From: Diatrype stigma
Lineage: Eukaryota > Ascomycota > Sordariomycetes > Xylariales > Diatrypaceae
DNA length: 64,000 nucleotides
Assembly: GCA_022225965.2 (NCBI GenBank)
Contig: JAKJXP020000032.1
Span: 62,001 to 126,000 of the forward strand
Direction of reading: 5' to 3'
Shown here piece after piece: positions 1 through 11,233 of this stretch; position 1 is the stretch's first letter, and each line of letters opens with the position of its first letter. Both the position numbers and the translations under genes were made by a program. A model generated the notes under the pieces. It worked only from the letters and a program-made list of their open reading frames with translations, made no database searches and was not told where the DNA came from.

Positions 1-964
1 TGGTCCGCGGCCCCCGTACGGAATAAGTATAGGCAAGTGTCTAGGTGGGCAGTCCAGGGCCTCCCATGGTCCCTGTAGTACCGTATTTGTAGTACCGTAT
101 TTGTAGTACCAGCTACCTCTGTATGTGTATAAGCGCCGATGCTGGCGGGCTGCACGAGTGAAAGGCGGAAGTGAAAAGGACCTCGAGTACCTTTTTCGCC
201 CCCGTCGCCGTGATGTCCCCACCCTGCAGATATTCTCTGCAGATATGTAGGTAGATATCGTATGGGTCGTAGCTATATGCCGTACGATACGATATGATAC
301 GATACGTACGTTTGTAGGGAGGAGGCTAGGTGGGATGTATTCAGATAACCGAGGGGAAGGGGGAAAAGGGAAAACAACGGTAGTTGAGACTTATTTGTGC
401 AACTGAACATGAAGACTAATTGGAAGAAAAAAGGGTCCGACGACAAGAGCTCAGTGCTGCTGCTGCTGCTGCTGCTGATGATGAATCTGCTCTTGGCTCT
501 TGGGGGCTGAGTCGAGGGAGCATGAGAAGGAGTTTTAGCTTGCGGTAGTGTATTTTCATGGACTTGGGTGGCCGGCAACGAGCCACTGATGAGCCACGGG
601 AAAGCCTGCGATATACTCCAGGTACTTCGTGACTATGCGGAATACGTACTCAGGCCGGGGATGTGCAGGCTTGGGTGATGAGCTATTATAGTGATACAGG
701 GCCAGTCGGGACGAGACTGCTTATAGAGCCTACCAGGTACTACATGTACATTACTGCGCCAGGATTGAATATGAAGACGGTCCCTTTTGGAATCAAGGGC
801 TTAAGGCTTGGCTTGTGTTAATAAGTTGGGGGATGGAGGATGAACTATCAATAACGGTCATGGATCCAACATTCAATATATCTGACAGTTCTAGCTATAA
901 CTTGCAGTTGTTAGTCCTCACACAGCATGGCATGATAGGAGAGCTCTATCATCATTAGGTGGTA
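1..964. other. intergenic DNA, no gene seen
   Basis: No open frame here has coding character. The 101-aa minus-strand frame at 273-578 is made of a CAG/CTG-like run (about 451-477) and flanking low-complexity sequence. The stretch contains short direct repeats such as GTAGTACCGTATTT near 76-106 and a GATACGATAC run near 285-305. No RNA gene is recognised. Confidence 0.6.
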
Positions 965-1540
965 AGTAAGGGAGCAAAAGTCTCGGTTTTTCCGCGTTTT
1001 TACACCAAAACTCAACCTTTTCACATTCGTATATCTTTATACTTTTATATGTAATTAAATTAATAAAAATAGGTTTTATATAATACTTTATAAGAATAAT
1101 ACTTTTACTTATTTACTTTTTTTAAAAACGCGTATTAATACATAATAATATAAGGTTTTATAAATCGTTAAATTTCGTAAATTTTAAATTGCTTAATAAC
1201 TTTAATATTATTATATATATTAAAAAACTAATTATATATATATAACTTTTATTATATTATATAACGATTAAATTATAATGTATTATATTATATTACGTAA
1301 TAAAAAAGACATACAAGTTTTTATTTTTAAGAAAATTTAACGTTTATTTTAAAACGTTATTATATAAGCAATTTAAAAAGAAACCATATAAGATTTATAT
1401 ATGTTAAATAGCTTTTAAAACTAAACCGAAAAGAGATTTTTATATATTTTTTATCTTAGTCTGTTATAGTTATATTGCCGTATGAAAATGTTAAGTTTGG
1501 GTGTAAAATCGCGAAAAACCGAGACTTTTGCTCCCCCACT
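965..1540. mobile_element. AT-rich element with long terminal inverted repeats
   Basis: The left end (from 965, AGTAAGGGAGCAAAAGTCTC) and the reverse complement of the right end (ending at 1540, AGTGGGGGAGCAAAAGTCTC) match for roughly 55-60 bp with a few mismatches, several of them A/G. The interior (about 1020-1480) is extremely AT-rich, with no coding frame and no transposase remnant, unlike the flanking DNA. This fits a non-autonomous or decayed DNA transposon, possibly altered by repeat-induced point mutation (inference). A target duplication is not certain: GTA flanks both ends, so a 3-bp GTA or a shifted TA duplication is possible. Superfamily cannot be assigned. Confidence 0.7.
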
Positions 1541-4500
1541 GTAAGGATACTACAACGAGGTAGGATGAGGATGAGGTTGAGATATGTCAGCATGTCAGCA
1601 TGTCAGCAGGCTCTGAATCCGGGGTACACAGTCGGCGCCTTCACGTCGGGTATAAGAAGTAATATAATAGTTACAAGGCCTGTTCTGTTGGCAGCGACTG
1701 ATAAGAAGACCAGGCTATATAGAAGAGAGAAAAGAGAAAGGTCTCACATACTATACCGCATTTCCCCATCTCTCACCATACCATGAAGTGATACAGCCAG
1801 TCGATAGTCTAAGATATTGACCTGACTACAAGTCATATCATCAACGCCATAGCAGCCACTTCGGAGTAGAGGTCTAGTCTATGTAGGTATCTATCTCTTC
1901 ATGTTCGGTAGGTGGTTGAGCGGTCTGGCGGTCAGTTGTCTTGTCCCTCTCTGCCTCTGTCACATCACTCCCCCGATACCTACCAACAACCCCCGGTTGC
2001 CTTCGTGGCACGGAAGAACACGATCGAATGTCGCGCTGCATTACGTTGCGTTGCGTTACGCTGACGACTGTTCCGCTGCTGCAGCACAACCACCTACTTC
2101 AGTGACCACTTACCTAGTAGCATAATAAAGCCAACGGTGTTCGATTGGTCGTGTTCGATTGGTCGTGTGCTGTTCTGGGGCGGGTTTACTTCAGGAAACC
2201 AAGATCGAATAGCTATCAAAACCGGCATTTGCCAGATCCAAATAACTTAACTGAACTAGCTGACGAGTTCGACCTTGGACCCTTAAGGTAGGTAAGGCCC
2301 TCGCAGCTTGCCTGCGCCCCTCCCCTCAAAGTGGAGGGCAGGCAAGGCAAGACGGCGTCGCTCCCTGTGCCCCTCGACGCGGGGTGGCGGCTACGATGCA
2401 TGAGGTGTGGTAGTATTCCATCCCATCCCATCGCAAGCTCCCCATCCCATCCCATGACAGCATGATGGAGCTGCCTCCTCACAACGGCCGTGTAAGCTAC
2501 CTCCGTACAATACTCTATACTATTTCTTACCTGTAGGCTCTGTAGGCTAGACCCAAGCAGACCCCTCAATTTGCCGTCTTGGTTCGATTGATTGATCATT
2601 GCCTTGCGGGATCCTAGGGTGTTTATGAGGTAAGGTAGCTATCATGTCGTCGCATTGCATGTGCAGAGTCGCAGTATACATATAACGTACGTTCTACGGG
2701 CTTGACCAGCGCTTAGTCTAGAGAAAGGGCCTCTCGAGACTCGACTCTTCTTCGCTTTCTTTTCTTGTATGCTCTGTGTGGGAGCACCGCGTCAGTGCGT
2801 ATAGCTGCGTATCCTTGGCAAGCCCTTGAAAGCGAGCCCCAGATGATAAGTCAGTGTGGTGTATTGTATTGCATTGCAAACGCCAGCACAATTGGCTACT
2901 AGGTATTGTAGTAGGAACCCTGCCTTTTCTGTGCATAGTAGGATTGATCGTGGCAGTACAGCTAATAACAAATCATCGTATTCGACTTGCCTTTTGCTGG
3001 CCACTCAGTCACTGGAATAAGTAAGGCTTCGTAACTTTTCAGGGGTGTTTGTGGCTGAACACGGGCGATCGACAACCACTGCCACAACCCATCTGCAAGC
3101 GATTTGACTTATTCCACTTGGGGATCATCATCACCATCACCGTCATCATCACCATCGGACCGCGACTGAACATCGTAAAAGAACAACTTCGAATATCATA
3201 CATTCGAATGTTATAGCAGATGATCGCGCATATATCTACCCAGATAGGCAATGTCTTTGATCTACCAGCGGTACCTTACATTACAGACATGAGTTTCTCC
3301 CATTCCCTCTCCATCTACCACCCCACCACACCCCCTTCCCTTCTTCCAATTCACCACTGCGCCAGTTTACTAGCTAGCTAGGTACAGGCGAAAAGACAAG
3401 AAATCCGCAGCCGGTGAGACAGGTCTAAGACATTCTAGCCAAGAAGCGTGTCTAATCTACTGTAGCTAGTGGCTTACCTATATACGTATGGACAGCATGC
3501 GAGGGGGTTTCAATATTGGCGAATCAAGATATGATTAAATGAAATAAAACCCAGCCTCCGGTAGTCTAGTAACTTCTCCGGCTTCTAGTGCTGACACGGC
3601 CGAGCTGTCCAAGCAAGCCGGCCAGGTCATCACTCCATCACTAACTACATGGTAGATAGCTTGGCTCCTTCGCTTGACGGGGAGGACCTTGTGTCTCGTG
3701 CTCGTAGGGCTGGCTATCTGGCTATGTAGTTAGTGGGCGGTTCGATGATACCCAGGTGCCTGTTCTCGATATAATATAACCGGGTACATACTGAATTGAC
3801 TACATGGTTGCTTATTACAAGTTGGTTAGGTAGTCCGGTAAGTAACGTGCCATTGCGGCTTGGTAGATGTGTGGGCAGGTATCGTCAGCTTCGTGGATAG
3901 CTCCATTCGAGGCAGCTAGCTACGTATGATGGATTCTGCGCTTACAATGCTGTGACCCCTACAAAGTAGTTAGCGATGGGTTAACCAGACGAGATTCCAC
4001 CGATCGGGAAGGGGAACGAGGTCTGGTTAGCCAGAAATCCCACGACACGGCAGATACGAGACAGATACGTAGGGGTAGGCAGCTCGTTGGTTTAGACCCA
4101 AGTCAAAGGAGAGGGAGGGAGCCTTGGTCCTGCAGTACTCCGCCAAGAGTCAGCTTGAAAGTATCGACGAGCAAATCCAGCTTGAGAGCCTCGTAGGATT
4201 GGATAGCCTAGTTGTCCGTAACTAGGGGTAGGAGTCTAACTGACGACCAAGACTGAAGCTCGCTGAGTTGTCACAACTATTATTGTTGGGAGATTTGGAA
4301 TTCTCCCACGGTAATATAGAAGAGCTCATACACACACACACATATACTTGCTCATACTCATGTCCACCGCCCCCTTACGTGTAACGTCCGGCTTGGCTAA
4401 CTAGGTATACACACACATGGGGGAAATCCGATGTCCAACTGCTGCTGGCTGGCCTTTGATCCATCAATATTACAAAATAACAAACATACATAGGACGGGG

Positions 4501-5352
4501 GGCAGCCGACGACGTCGTCTTCCTAATACGTAGACCGGGTTGCGCCACGGCCCACGCAGAGAGAAGCAGGCATGTAGTTACCTACTTATTTCAAGATGAT
4601 CAATCAGCTCTTACATATCGTATCTACTCTACCTGCTTACATGCTATACCTCCCCCGTGTAGTCAGCCATCAATACAAATAAATACCTGAGTTCCCAACC
4701 TACCAGGCGGCTGGTATGTGCCTAGCGCTGCTGACCTTGTAGGCCGTAGCACCGGGTCGGAACCTGTCTGTCTGTCTGTCTGTCCGCTCTTCTTAGAAAA
4801 GAAAGGGGTCAGCCATCGCTATCTCGTTCGACGCAAGGCCGGACCGGGCTTGGACCACTTGCATACCAGATCAGACCCGACCCGACCCGACCAGATTTAA
4901 AGACGTGGATGTTTGTATTGTTGTTGAGTATTATCTTGGTACGAAGGTAGAGAATGCCTCATCTGCCTAGGTACGTAAGCATCTATAACTGGCAAGCACA
5001 CTGCATCTGATGCACTTACACACACTTAAATCATACACATACTCCCATTATACCAAATCCACACTTCACCGACGATACTTCACTACCTGACGGCTGGCTA
5101 GGAAGGACAAAAAACAAAAACAAAATTGGCTAGTTATTCACTCCCTGGAGATGTAACTTGGTGCGAATTCCTGGTCACATACACATATCTAATCTACATA
5201 TCCATCCAACCATTCATTCATTCCTTCGTATTTACCTACCTAAATACCCCAGTAGATGATTGCGCGTGGCATAGATTACAGGCCCTCCCTACCTCACTTT
5301 GCCCCTCCCCCACTTACCCTCACGCCCCTTTCCCCTCCCCCTTTTCTCACCC
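1541..5352. other. intergenic DNA with small repeats, no gene seen
   Basis: Several short frames exist on both strands but none shows recognisable protein, consistent splice structure or composition bias. Visible elements are a CCCATCCCATCCCAT-type run near 2418-2455, a CA run near 4331-4345, a TCTG tandem near 4766-4783, a GACCC/CCGAC pentamer run near 4875-4890 and a small inverted repeat at 3641-3733 (listed separately). The last part is the 3' flank of the minus-strand gene that ends at 5353. Confidence 0.5.
3641..3733. repeat. small inverted repeat (about 93 bp)
   Basis: CTAACTACAT at 3641-3650 is repeated in inverted form at 3724-3733, and similarity extends inward (GATAGC copies) and a few bases outward. 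The arms enclose about 70 bp. It could be a tiny MITE-like remnant or a chance hairpin. Confidence 0.45.
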
Positions 5353-7267
5353 TCACCCAAACTTCTTCTCGAACCTCTTCAGCATCCCCGTAACGCCTTT
5401 CTCCAACCTCTCTGCGTTCTGGCCCAGCTTGCTCGGCTTTCCCCCCTCGCCCGACGCCGGGCGCGTGTACTTGGATTCGGCGCCGTACTTGGAGGCGGCC
5501 GCCTCCGCCTCAGTCGGCCGGTACACCTGCTGATGGACCGAGTAGTCGCCGATGCCGCCGCCGCCGGCCGGCAGCTGGTTCGCGGCGTAGTTGAACTGCG
5601 GCGCGTATCCGCCGGGCGGCGGCGGTGGGAGACCCGGGCTCTGCACGGCCGGTGGGGTCGGGTGGTGGTGGTGGTACCCTGCTCCTTGGGGAGGAAGGCC
5701 TGGCGTCGGTACTTGTTGCTGTTGATGTTGTAGGGACATGTGGTGTTGGTGGTGCGGAGGAGCGAAGCCGGGCGACCCTGGGAAGTTGGCGCCGTAGGGG
5801 CTCACGAGGCCGGGGGTCGTCGGCAGACCGGGAGATACCAGGCCGGGGGACCCGAGACCGGGAGAGGCGAGGCCGGGCGAGACGAGACCCGAGACGGGCA
5901 TTGTGGAGGACCTCTGCAGGTGTCCAAACTGCGAGGGCGGGTAGCCTGGGCTGGCGAGGCCGATACCCCCGACGCCGTTATTAGGGGGTGGAGCCGAGGC
6001 TGTGCCCGGTCCCGGCGGAGGGAACCCGGGAGAGAACGGGGCGGTTCCCGGCGGTGGCGGCGGTGGCCCCGGAAATGCGGCCCCGTGGTCCCGGGCGACG
6101 GCCGCCGCGAGTGGGTCGTAGCCGTCTTCTTCGACGGGCGGGGGCGTCTTCTCGCGGTGCTGGATTTGCTCCGGAGCGGCGGGTGCTGCGGGGTTGTAGG
6201 GAATAGGCGCGAAGCTTGCCGCGGGCTGTTGCTGCTGCTGCTGCTGCTGATGTTGGGGGGAATCCCCTCCGTTAGAAGCTGGAGGAGGCGCGAAGGTAGG
6301 TATGTTTTGCTGCGTATGTTGCGGAGACGAATAGGCCGGGTCGGACACGGCCACGTGCTCAAGCTTCTGCACCAGGGGGTTGATATCGTGGTGGCTGTGG
6401 TGAGACTGCGCCGTCACCACCGTCGCCCCCGTAGCGTACGGGTTATGCTGCTGCTGCTGTGGTGCCACCGGCGGCGGTGGAGGCTCGTCGACGACCTCGA
6501 CCTGGGAGGCGGGGAGGACCCTCCGGATGCCGTTGACGAACTGGAGGGCGTCGGACTGGGTCCAGAAGTACAGGTCGAGGGAGTGAAGCCTGTAGTGGTA
6601 TTTGTTCTGGTTGTGGGGGTCGTAGGTCGGGAGGTGCCACTGGGTCTGGTCCGAGGGGGCGCCGGGGACCCCGTCGACTATAATGTTCACGAGACATTGG
6701 TGTTTGTACGAGTAGGCTACTCGTGTGTGATCCAAGACTATATTATGTTATGCGACAGAAACGGAAGTCGGAAGTCAGTAAACCAAGCTACTATTACAGC
6801 CACACTCATGAGAATGGTGGGACGAGTTGGAGGAATACGGGGAATGCTGGCTGGCTGGTTCGCTGGCTCACGCGCTCTCACATACATCCGTCAAAGGCAT
6901 CCTGCTCTTCTGTGCCCGGTTGGTTCGCGACCTCTATGCGAGCCCTCCGGTCATTCGCGTTCTCGAATAGATAGACGTACGACCCCTTGTCGAAGCGGTG
7001 GTGGGGAGGGTTCGCGTTGGGAGGGCCGTAGAAGTAGTGAACATCGCCGAAGCTATATCACCAGCACGGCAGAGGTAAGTCACGATTAGTCCCCGTGGAA
7101 CACTCTCCCTTCTCCCCTCTCCTTCTCATCTTAGTTCGTCTCTTTACCTAGCCATAGCTACTACAGCTAGGTACCTAGACAGCGAAAGGTGGCTCTCACA
7201 CACCTATGAGATGAGGTGACATGACTTACAGCGTAGCGACGTTCTCCTCGCCCGGGCGAACAGCCAT
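5353..7267 (-). CDS. conserved fungal protein, globular N-domain plus Pro/Gln-rich tail
   Basis: Three exons on the minus strand: 7267-7230, 7052-6886 and 6737-5353, giving 529 aa. Donors are GTAAGT and GTATGT, acceptors ATAG; phases agree (CT|C and T|TC codons). The ATG at 7267 starts MAVRPGEENVATL. Residues about 14-150 look globular, rich in aromatic residues (HYFYGPPNANPPHHRF, SYVYLFENANDRR, LDLYFWTQSDALQFVNGIRR), and end in a helix recalling a PH-like fold; this is inference. From about residue 160 the chain is low complexity: polyQ, poly-Pro and repeated SPGL units. The C-terminus (GMLKRFEKKFG) is basic and amphipathic and could contact membrane or another protein. I do not recognise a named family and assign no function. 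The large last exon can be mistaken for a complete gene, but it has no ATG in its first codons. Confidence 0.8.
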
Positions 7268-7849
7268 CTCTTCCGCAACCGAGAGGTTCAAGCAGGGGGA
7301 GGAACACCTATACGATATGCCGAAGCGAAGCGCGAGTATATACACAGGTAGCAACGCTAAAGAGCAATGAGAGGCGGACGGTATCACTTTCGGTACATTG
7401 AACAAGGAACATAGAAAGTGAGAAAAGAAAAGAAGCTCTCGTCGCATGCACAAGCCGAAGAAAGATGAAAAAAGACAGGAACACCACTCGTGGTGTGACT
7501 GACGTATCAGATCAGCGGATGCGATGCGAAGCCGCTGGGCAGCTCTTCCCAGTACCTGCTGGACTCAATACCTGCTGGGCTGCATAGTCAGTCAGGCTAC
7601 CTTCTGTAACCTACCAGCCTACCTATCGATCCTCCTGCGTCGCACATTGGCAGCAAGGTCCATAGCCCATGGCGAGACGATACTGGCTGGACGGTTCGGG
7701 ATGCTGGTGTCGGCGCTTAACTGCCCATTCCCAGGCTGTGAAGGATGGGCAAAGGTGGGGGTTGAACGTCGAGACAGGCCGACGAGCTGGCTTAGTATGT
7801 ATGTATGTATGTATGTATGTATGTATGTACATTACCTGGTAGTTAGGTA
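7268..7849. other. promoter side of the 5353-7267 gene plus GTAT microsatellite
   Basis: This stretch lies upstream of the minus-strand gene. It contains a GTAT tetranucleotide repeat at about 7795-7830 (nine units) directly beside the hAT-like element. The frame at 7524-7880 reads through that repeat and is not considered a gene. Confidence 0.5.
7842..7849. repeat. 8-bp target site duplication, left copy
   Basis: GTTAGGTA lies immediately before the CAGGG terminus of the element at 7850 and is repeated exactly after its other end (8637-8644). Confidence 0.85.
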
Positions 7850-8636
7850 CAGGGTATTCAAAAAATACGTCAGTAACTGATACTGACTGATACTGATACC
7901 CACTTCAGTCAGTATCAGTATCAGTATCAGTATACTACAGTATACTGACATAAATAAACTTTACGTTATAAATACAAATCTTATATCATTTTAATTCTTA
8001 AAAAATAAGGATTTAAATGGTATTATTCGTTTTTTTATATCTATTTTATATATAAAGTTATGGTGATATTTTAATATATAATTCTAGAAAGATAAAAGAT
8101 AAGATAAGAGATAAAAAACGGCGCTAATAAATAAGCAACGCATATACGTTATATATACGATTTTATATATAACATATATATTTTGCTTTATTTTAACGTT
8201 TATAATAATACGTTAAATTTATAAAAGTTATTAAAATTATTAAAATTAAATTTATATTTATATAATTACTTTTAATAATAACGTATATATAAAGTTTATT
8301 ATTATATATATTATATTATAAAAATTTATAAATTTTTATAATTCGAATAATATATTATTTATATAATATTTATATATATTATTATTATATTTTATTAATT
8401 TTTAAATTTATTAAAACTTTAAAATATAAAATAAAATACATATCGTTAATAATATTAAAGTATTATTTCAATATAAGAATTAGTAAAAAAAACGCTATTA
8501 AATGCATATGGTTTTAATATATTGCGTTACGTAATTAAAGAGTTGGTTTTGTCAGTATCAGTATTACTGTAGTATTACTGATACTGATACTGATACCCAC
8601 ATCAGTCAGTATCAGTATCAGTATTTGAATACCCTG
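7850..8636. mobile_element. hAT-like non-autonomous or decayed DNA transposon (787 bp)
   Basis: The ends are a perfect 13-bp inverted repeat, CAGGGTATTCAAA at 7850-7862 and its complement at 8624-8636. An exact 8-bp duplication GTTAGGTA flanks it (7842-7849 and 8637-8644). An 8-bp duplication together with a CAGGG start is characteristic of the hAT superfamily (known fungal members include Restless and Folyt). Subterminal segments at 7887-7927 and 8584-8624 are rich in CTGATACTGATAC and its complement, and would bind transposase in a typical hAT. The interior (about 7960-8530) is AT-rich with no transposase frame, so the copy depends on an element elsewhere or has been degraded, perhaps by RIP. 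Confidence 0.85.
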
Positions 8637-8644
8637 GTTAGGTA
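8637..8644. repeat. 8-bp target site duplication, right copy
   Basis: GTTAGGTA is the exact repeat of 7842-7849 and directly follows the terminal CCCTG of the element. Confidence 0.85.
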
Positions 8645-9345
8645 TGTACAGTACAGGGCAGACAGGGGCAGAAAGTGCTGCTTCGAGACGGCCAATCAGG
8701 GCTCAGAATTGGTCTAGTCAAGACTGTCAAGCACCTGGGCACCGTTCGTTAAATCAAACCCCACCTGCCCACCCAGCCAATGCTCCAACTGCCATGCTGC
8801 CGTGTACTTCGTACCTCCCTACTGTCCTGAACCCCACTAACCGCCCTGCCGAAGAAGCCTGAACGAAGTCACCTACGAAGTACCAGACCTACCTAGGTAC
8901 ATAAGCTACCTTAATTCCAAGGTGGCCCCTGCGTCGCGGGCCACGGATTTTGCAATTCTGCCGCTTCCGATATATTTTCAGAAGGTGGAATGGAAGGTCG
9001 AAGGTTCCATACTGAAGTCCAGTCTGAAGCTTTACCCACCCGTACCGTCGCAGGCATTGACAATCACTAAACGCTTACTTTTCTTTTCGTGCCATACCCC
9101 TCCATCCCGTCTCGAAGCGACGGGCGAAAACTCTCTTAAATCCACCCCCCCAGAAAAACTTCTGAACCGACCGAAGGGGTTTCCCTACGAGACCGAATTC
9201 GCCCGGCAGGGCAGTCGAGACGAGTGGACGGACAGACAGCCGAAGAAAGGGGGGACACCATCTACGCAACCCACGATCAACCACAGACATACGAAACAAC
9301 ACCCGAAGGGACCAAACGAAGAAAAAGAAAAAAAAGAGAGACAAA
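8645..9345. other. promoter and 5' leader region of the uS8m gene
   Basis: No separate gene is seen; the long plus frame across 8922-9710 overlaps the uS8m gene in another frame. Two copies of the palindromic motif TACTTCGTA/TACGAAGTA occur at 8805 and 8874, and TACCTAGGTA at 8890-8899. An A-rich leader immediately precedes the ATG at 9346. Confidence 0.5.
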
Positions 9346-9876
9346 ATGGCCATCGCCAACGTAGTCAAGATGTGCTCGCACCTGCGCAACGCGACCAAAG
9401 CGCGACTGGGCCTGACATCGGTGCCGCACACCAAGTACAACCTGAAGGTGGCGCTGGTGCTGCACCGGGCGGGGTACCTGTCGTTCGTGACGCGCGGGGG
9501 CACGACGCCGCCGGACCCGGCGACGATCGCGACCTTCGAGCCCGAGGACCTGACGACCGACAACGTGGCGCGCCAGCGCCTCTGGCTCGGCCTGCGCTAC
9601 CACAGCGGCGGCACGGGCATGGTGGGCGCGGGCGGCGTGGGCGCGGGCGGAACCCCCGTCCTCGGCGAGATCGTCAGCCTGTCGACGTCCAAGAGGCCCA
9701 TCACCGCTAACCTGCCCGCCCTGCGCAAGCTCGCCCGCGGCTTCGACGCCAGCTACCAGAAGGGCCTGAACCTCGGCGAGTGCCTCGTCGTGGGCACGGA
9801 TTTGGGCGTCCTGGAGGCCCGCGAGGCTATCGAGAAGGAGGTCGGTGGGCTGTTGCTGTGTCGGGTTGGGCCGTGA
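9346..9876 (+). CDS. MRPS8: mitochondrial small-subunit ribosomal protein uS8m (S8 family)
   Basis: A single-exon gene of 176 aa starting MAIANVVKMCSHLRNATKARLG. It matches the S8 family: an N-terminal helix with a KARL motif, a middle YNLKVALVLHRAGYLSFV segment, and a C-terminal GEIVSLSTSKRPI ... GGLLLCRV region equivalent to the bacterial STSKG ... GGE core. uS8 binds the central domain of the small-subunit rRNA and is needed for early 30S-type assembly, here in the mitochondrion. It is longer than bacterial S8 (about 130 aa), owing to a Gly-rich insertion (about residues 88-104) and N-terminal additions typical of fungal mitoribosomal proteins. The start has a good context (AAAATGGCC). No classical presequence is obvious beyond the basic N-terminus. 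Confidence 0.9.
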   Translation: MAIANVVKMCSHLRNATKARLGLTSVPHTKYNLKVALVLHRAGYLSFVTRGGTTPPDPATIATFEPEDLTTDNVARQRLWLGLRYHSGGTGMVGAGGVGAGGTPVLGEIVSLSTSKRPITANLPALRKLARGFDASYQKGLNLGECLVVGTDLGVLEAREAIEKEVGGLLLCRVGP

Positions 9877-10694
9877 TCGTCGTTCGTTGTCGTCTTCTTC
9901 TGCTTCGTGGATGATGGTGATGGTGATGGTGATGATGCTGCTTTGTTCCCGCACTTCCCCTGGTCGTGTCGGGTCGAGTCGGGTCTAGATCTGGTCTTGC
10001 TCGGAGAGGAAGTGGTTTGATACAACCAGTGTGGCACGGCGTGGCTGTGTCGAGCTGGGATGCGTTCAACAAAGAAGCGGTGGACAGACAGACCAGCTGG
10101 GCCGGGCTGGCCGGTGTTTGATGTGTGGTCGGTGATTTATAGGCGTTTTAGTAAAGGAGGGGAGGACGGAAGCGTGGAAAGAGAAAAAGTCAATGGCATC
10201 AGGGAACGGGATGCTCAGACGACGATGGTGGGAGACCGAGGGGGGACCAACAAACGTCCGGAAGGACAGCGATGGGATGAGAATAGGTGTACAACAAGTA
10301 GGAGAACCTGTACATATATATACACACGACGAGGTCACTATCATGGCCATGGCCATGGCTATGGCTCTGGCCATTGCCTGGCTTGGTTCTCTGTATTGCA
10401 GATACACAATCACAAATCAGTAAAATGCCTACCGAACACCTTTGAAGGCAACTACCACGCAACTGAACTGGACTGATGCTATAGAGCTTAAGTTATATTC
10501 ATGAGTTACGTTACTCACCTACAAAAAAACGAGACAGCTATATCTACTCACTTCCTGGGCATAGCTACAGCCCCTTTGGATATTAATTTGCTCTTCTTGA
10601 GACTACTTACATAACATGAATACATACCTCCTCCCTGCCTCCCTAGGCACCTACCCTAACCCTCAACAAAAAGACGCCGAGATGATGCTTATGC

Positions 10695-10743
<49 letters not shown>

Positions 10744-11233
10744 CTTCCATGTGTATGCTGATGCTTTGCAGACTGGGGGATCTATCAACAACAACTACCT
10801 AGGTACGTAAGTAATAGTTAAAACTCCTTTTCGAATTTCCTTTTCCCTCCCCGACCTCCCTCTGCTTGCGTTTCGTCTCGTCTCTGGGAGCTCTCAACAA
10901 ATATGTACAAGAAGAGAAAAGCCCCTGGCGTAGCTGAACTTAAAGACAGCCTACCTACATCGTCCAAGGGCGATAGAAACGAATAAACAAATAAACAATA
11001 AAGCCAACAAACGAGGTATCTATCAAAACAATCAATCAATCAGTTATGTAATCACCTGCTACGCCCTTCGCCTAATACAAGAGGTTTTCTTCGTTGTCTT
11101 CGAAGAACGTGTCGAACAAGAAAACACTTGGACTTGGACTTACTGCCCCAGCGCCACCGAAGAATGTTATCGATACAACAACAACCAACTAAGCTATCTT
11201 GCCTGGCCAGTCCTAAGTAGTCATGGCGATATC
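9877..11233. other. intergenic DNA between convergent genes, GT microsatellite
   Basis: This is the shared 3' side of uS8m (+) and the mucin-like gene (-). It contains a GATGGT run near 9911-9931, a CATGGC run near 10344-10372, a (GT)n tract at about 10694-10741 and a TACCTAGGTA palindrome at 10796-10805. Frames here follow the simple repeats and are not credible genes. Confidence 0.5.
10694..10741. repeat. GT dinucleotide microsatellite
   Basis: Nearly uninterrupted GT repeats, broken once by TATA near 10704-10707. Confidence 0.85.

Noticed and set aside
5740..7089. 449-codon plus-strand frame opposite the Pro/Gln-rich gene
   Set aside because: GC-rich antisense shadow: Arg/Gly/Val-rich reading without motifs, while the minus strand has consistent splicing and a plausible protein.
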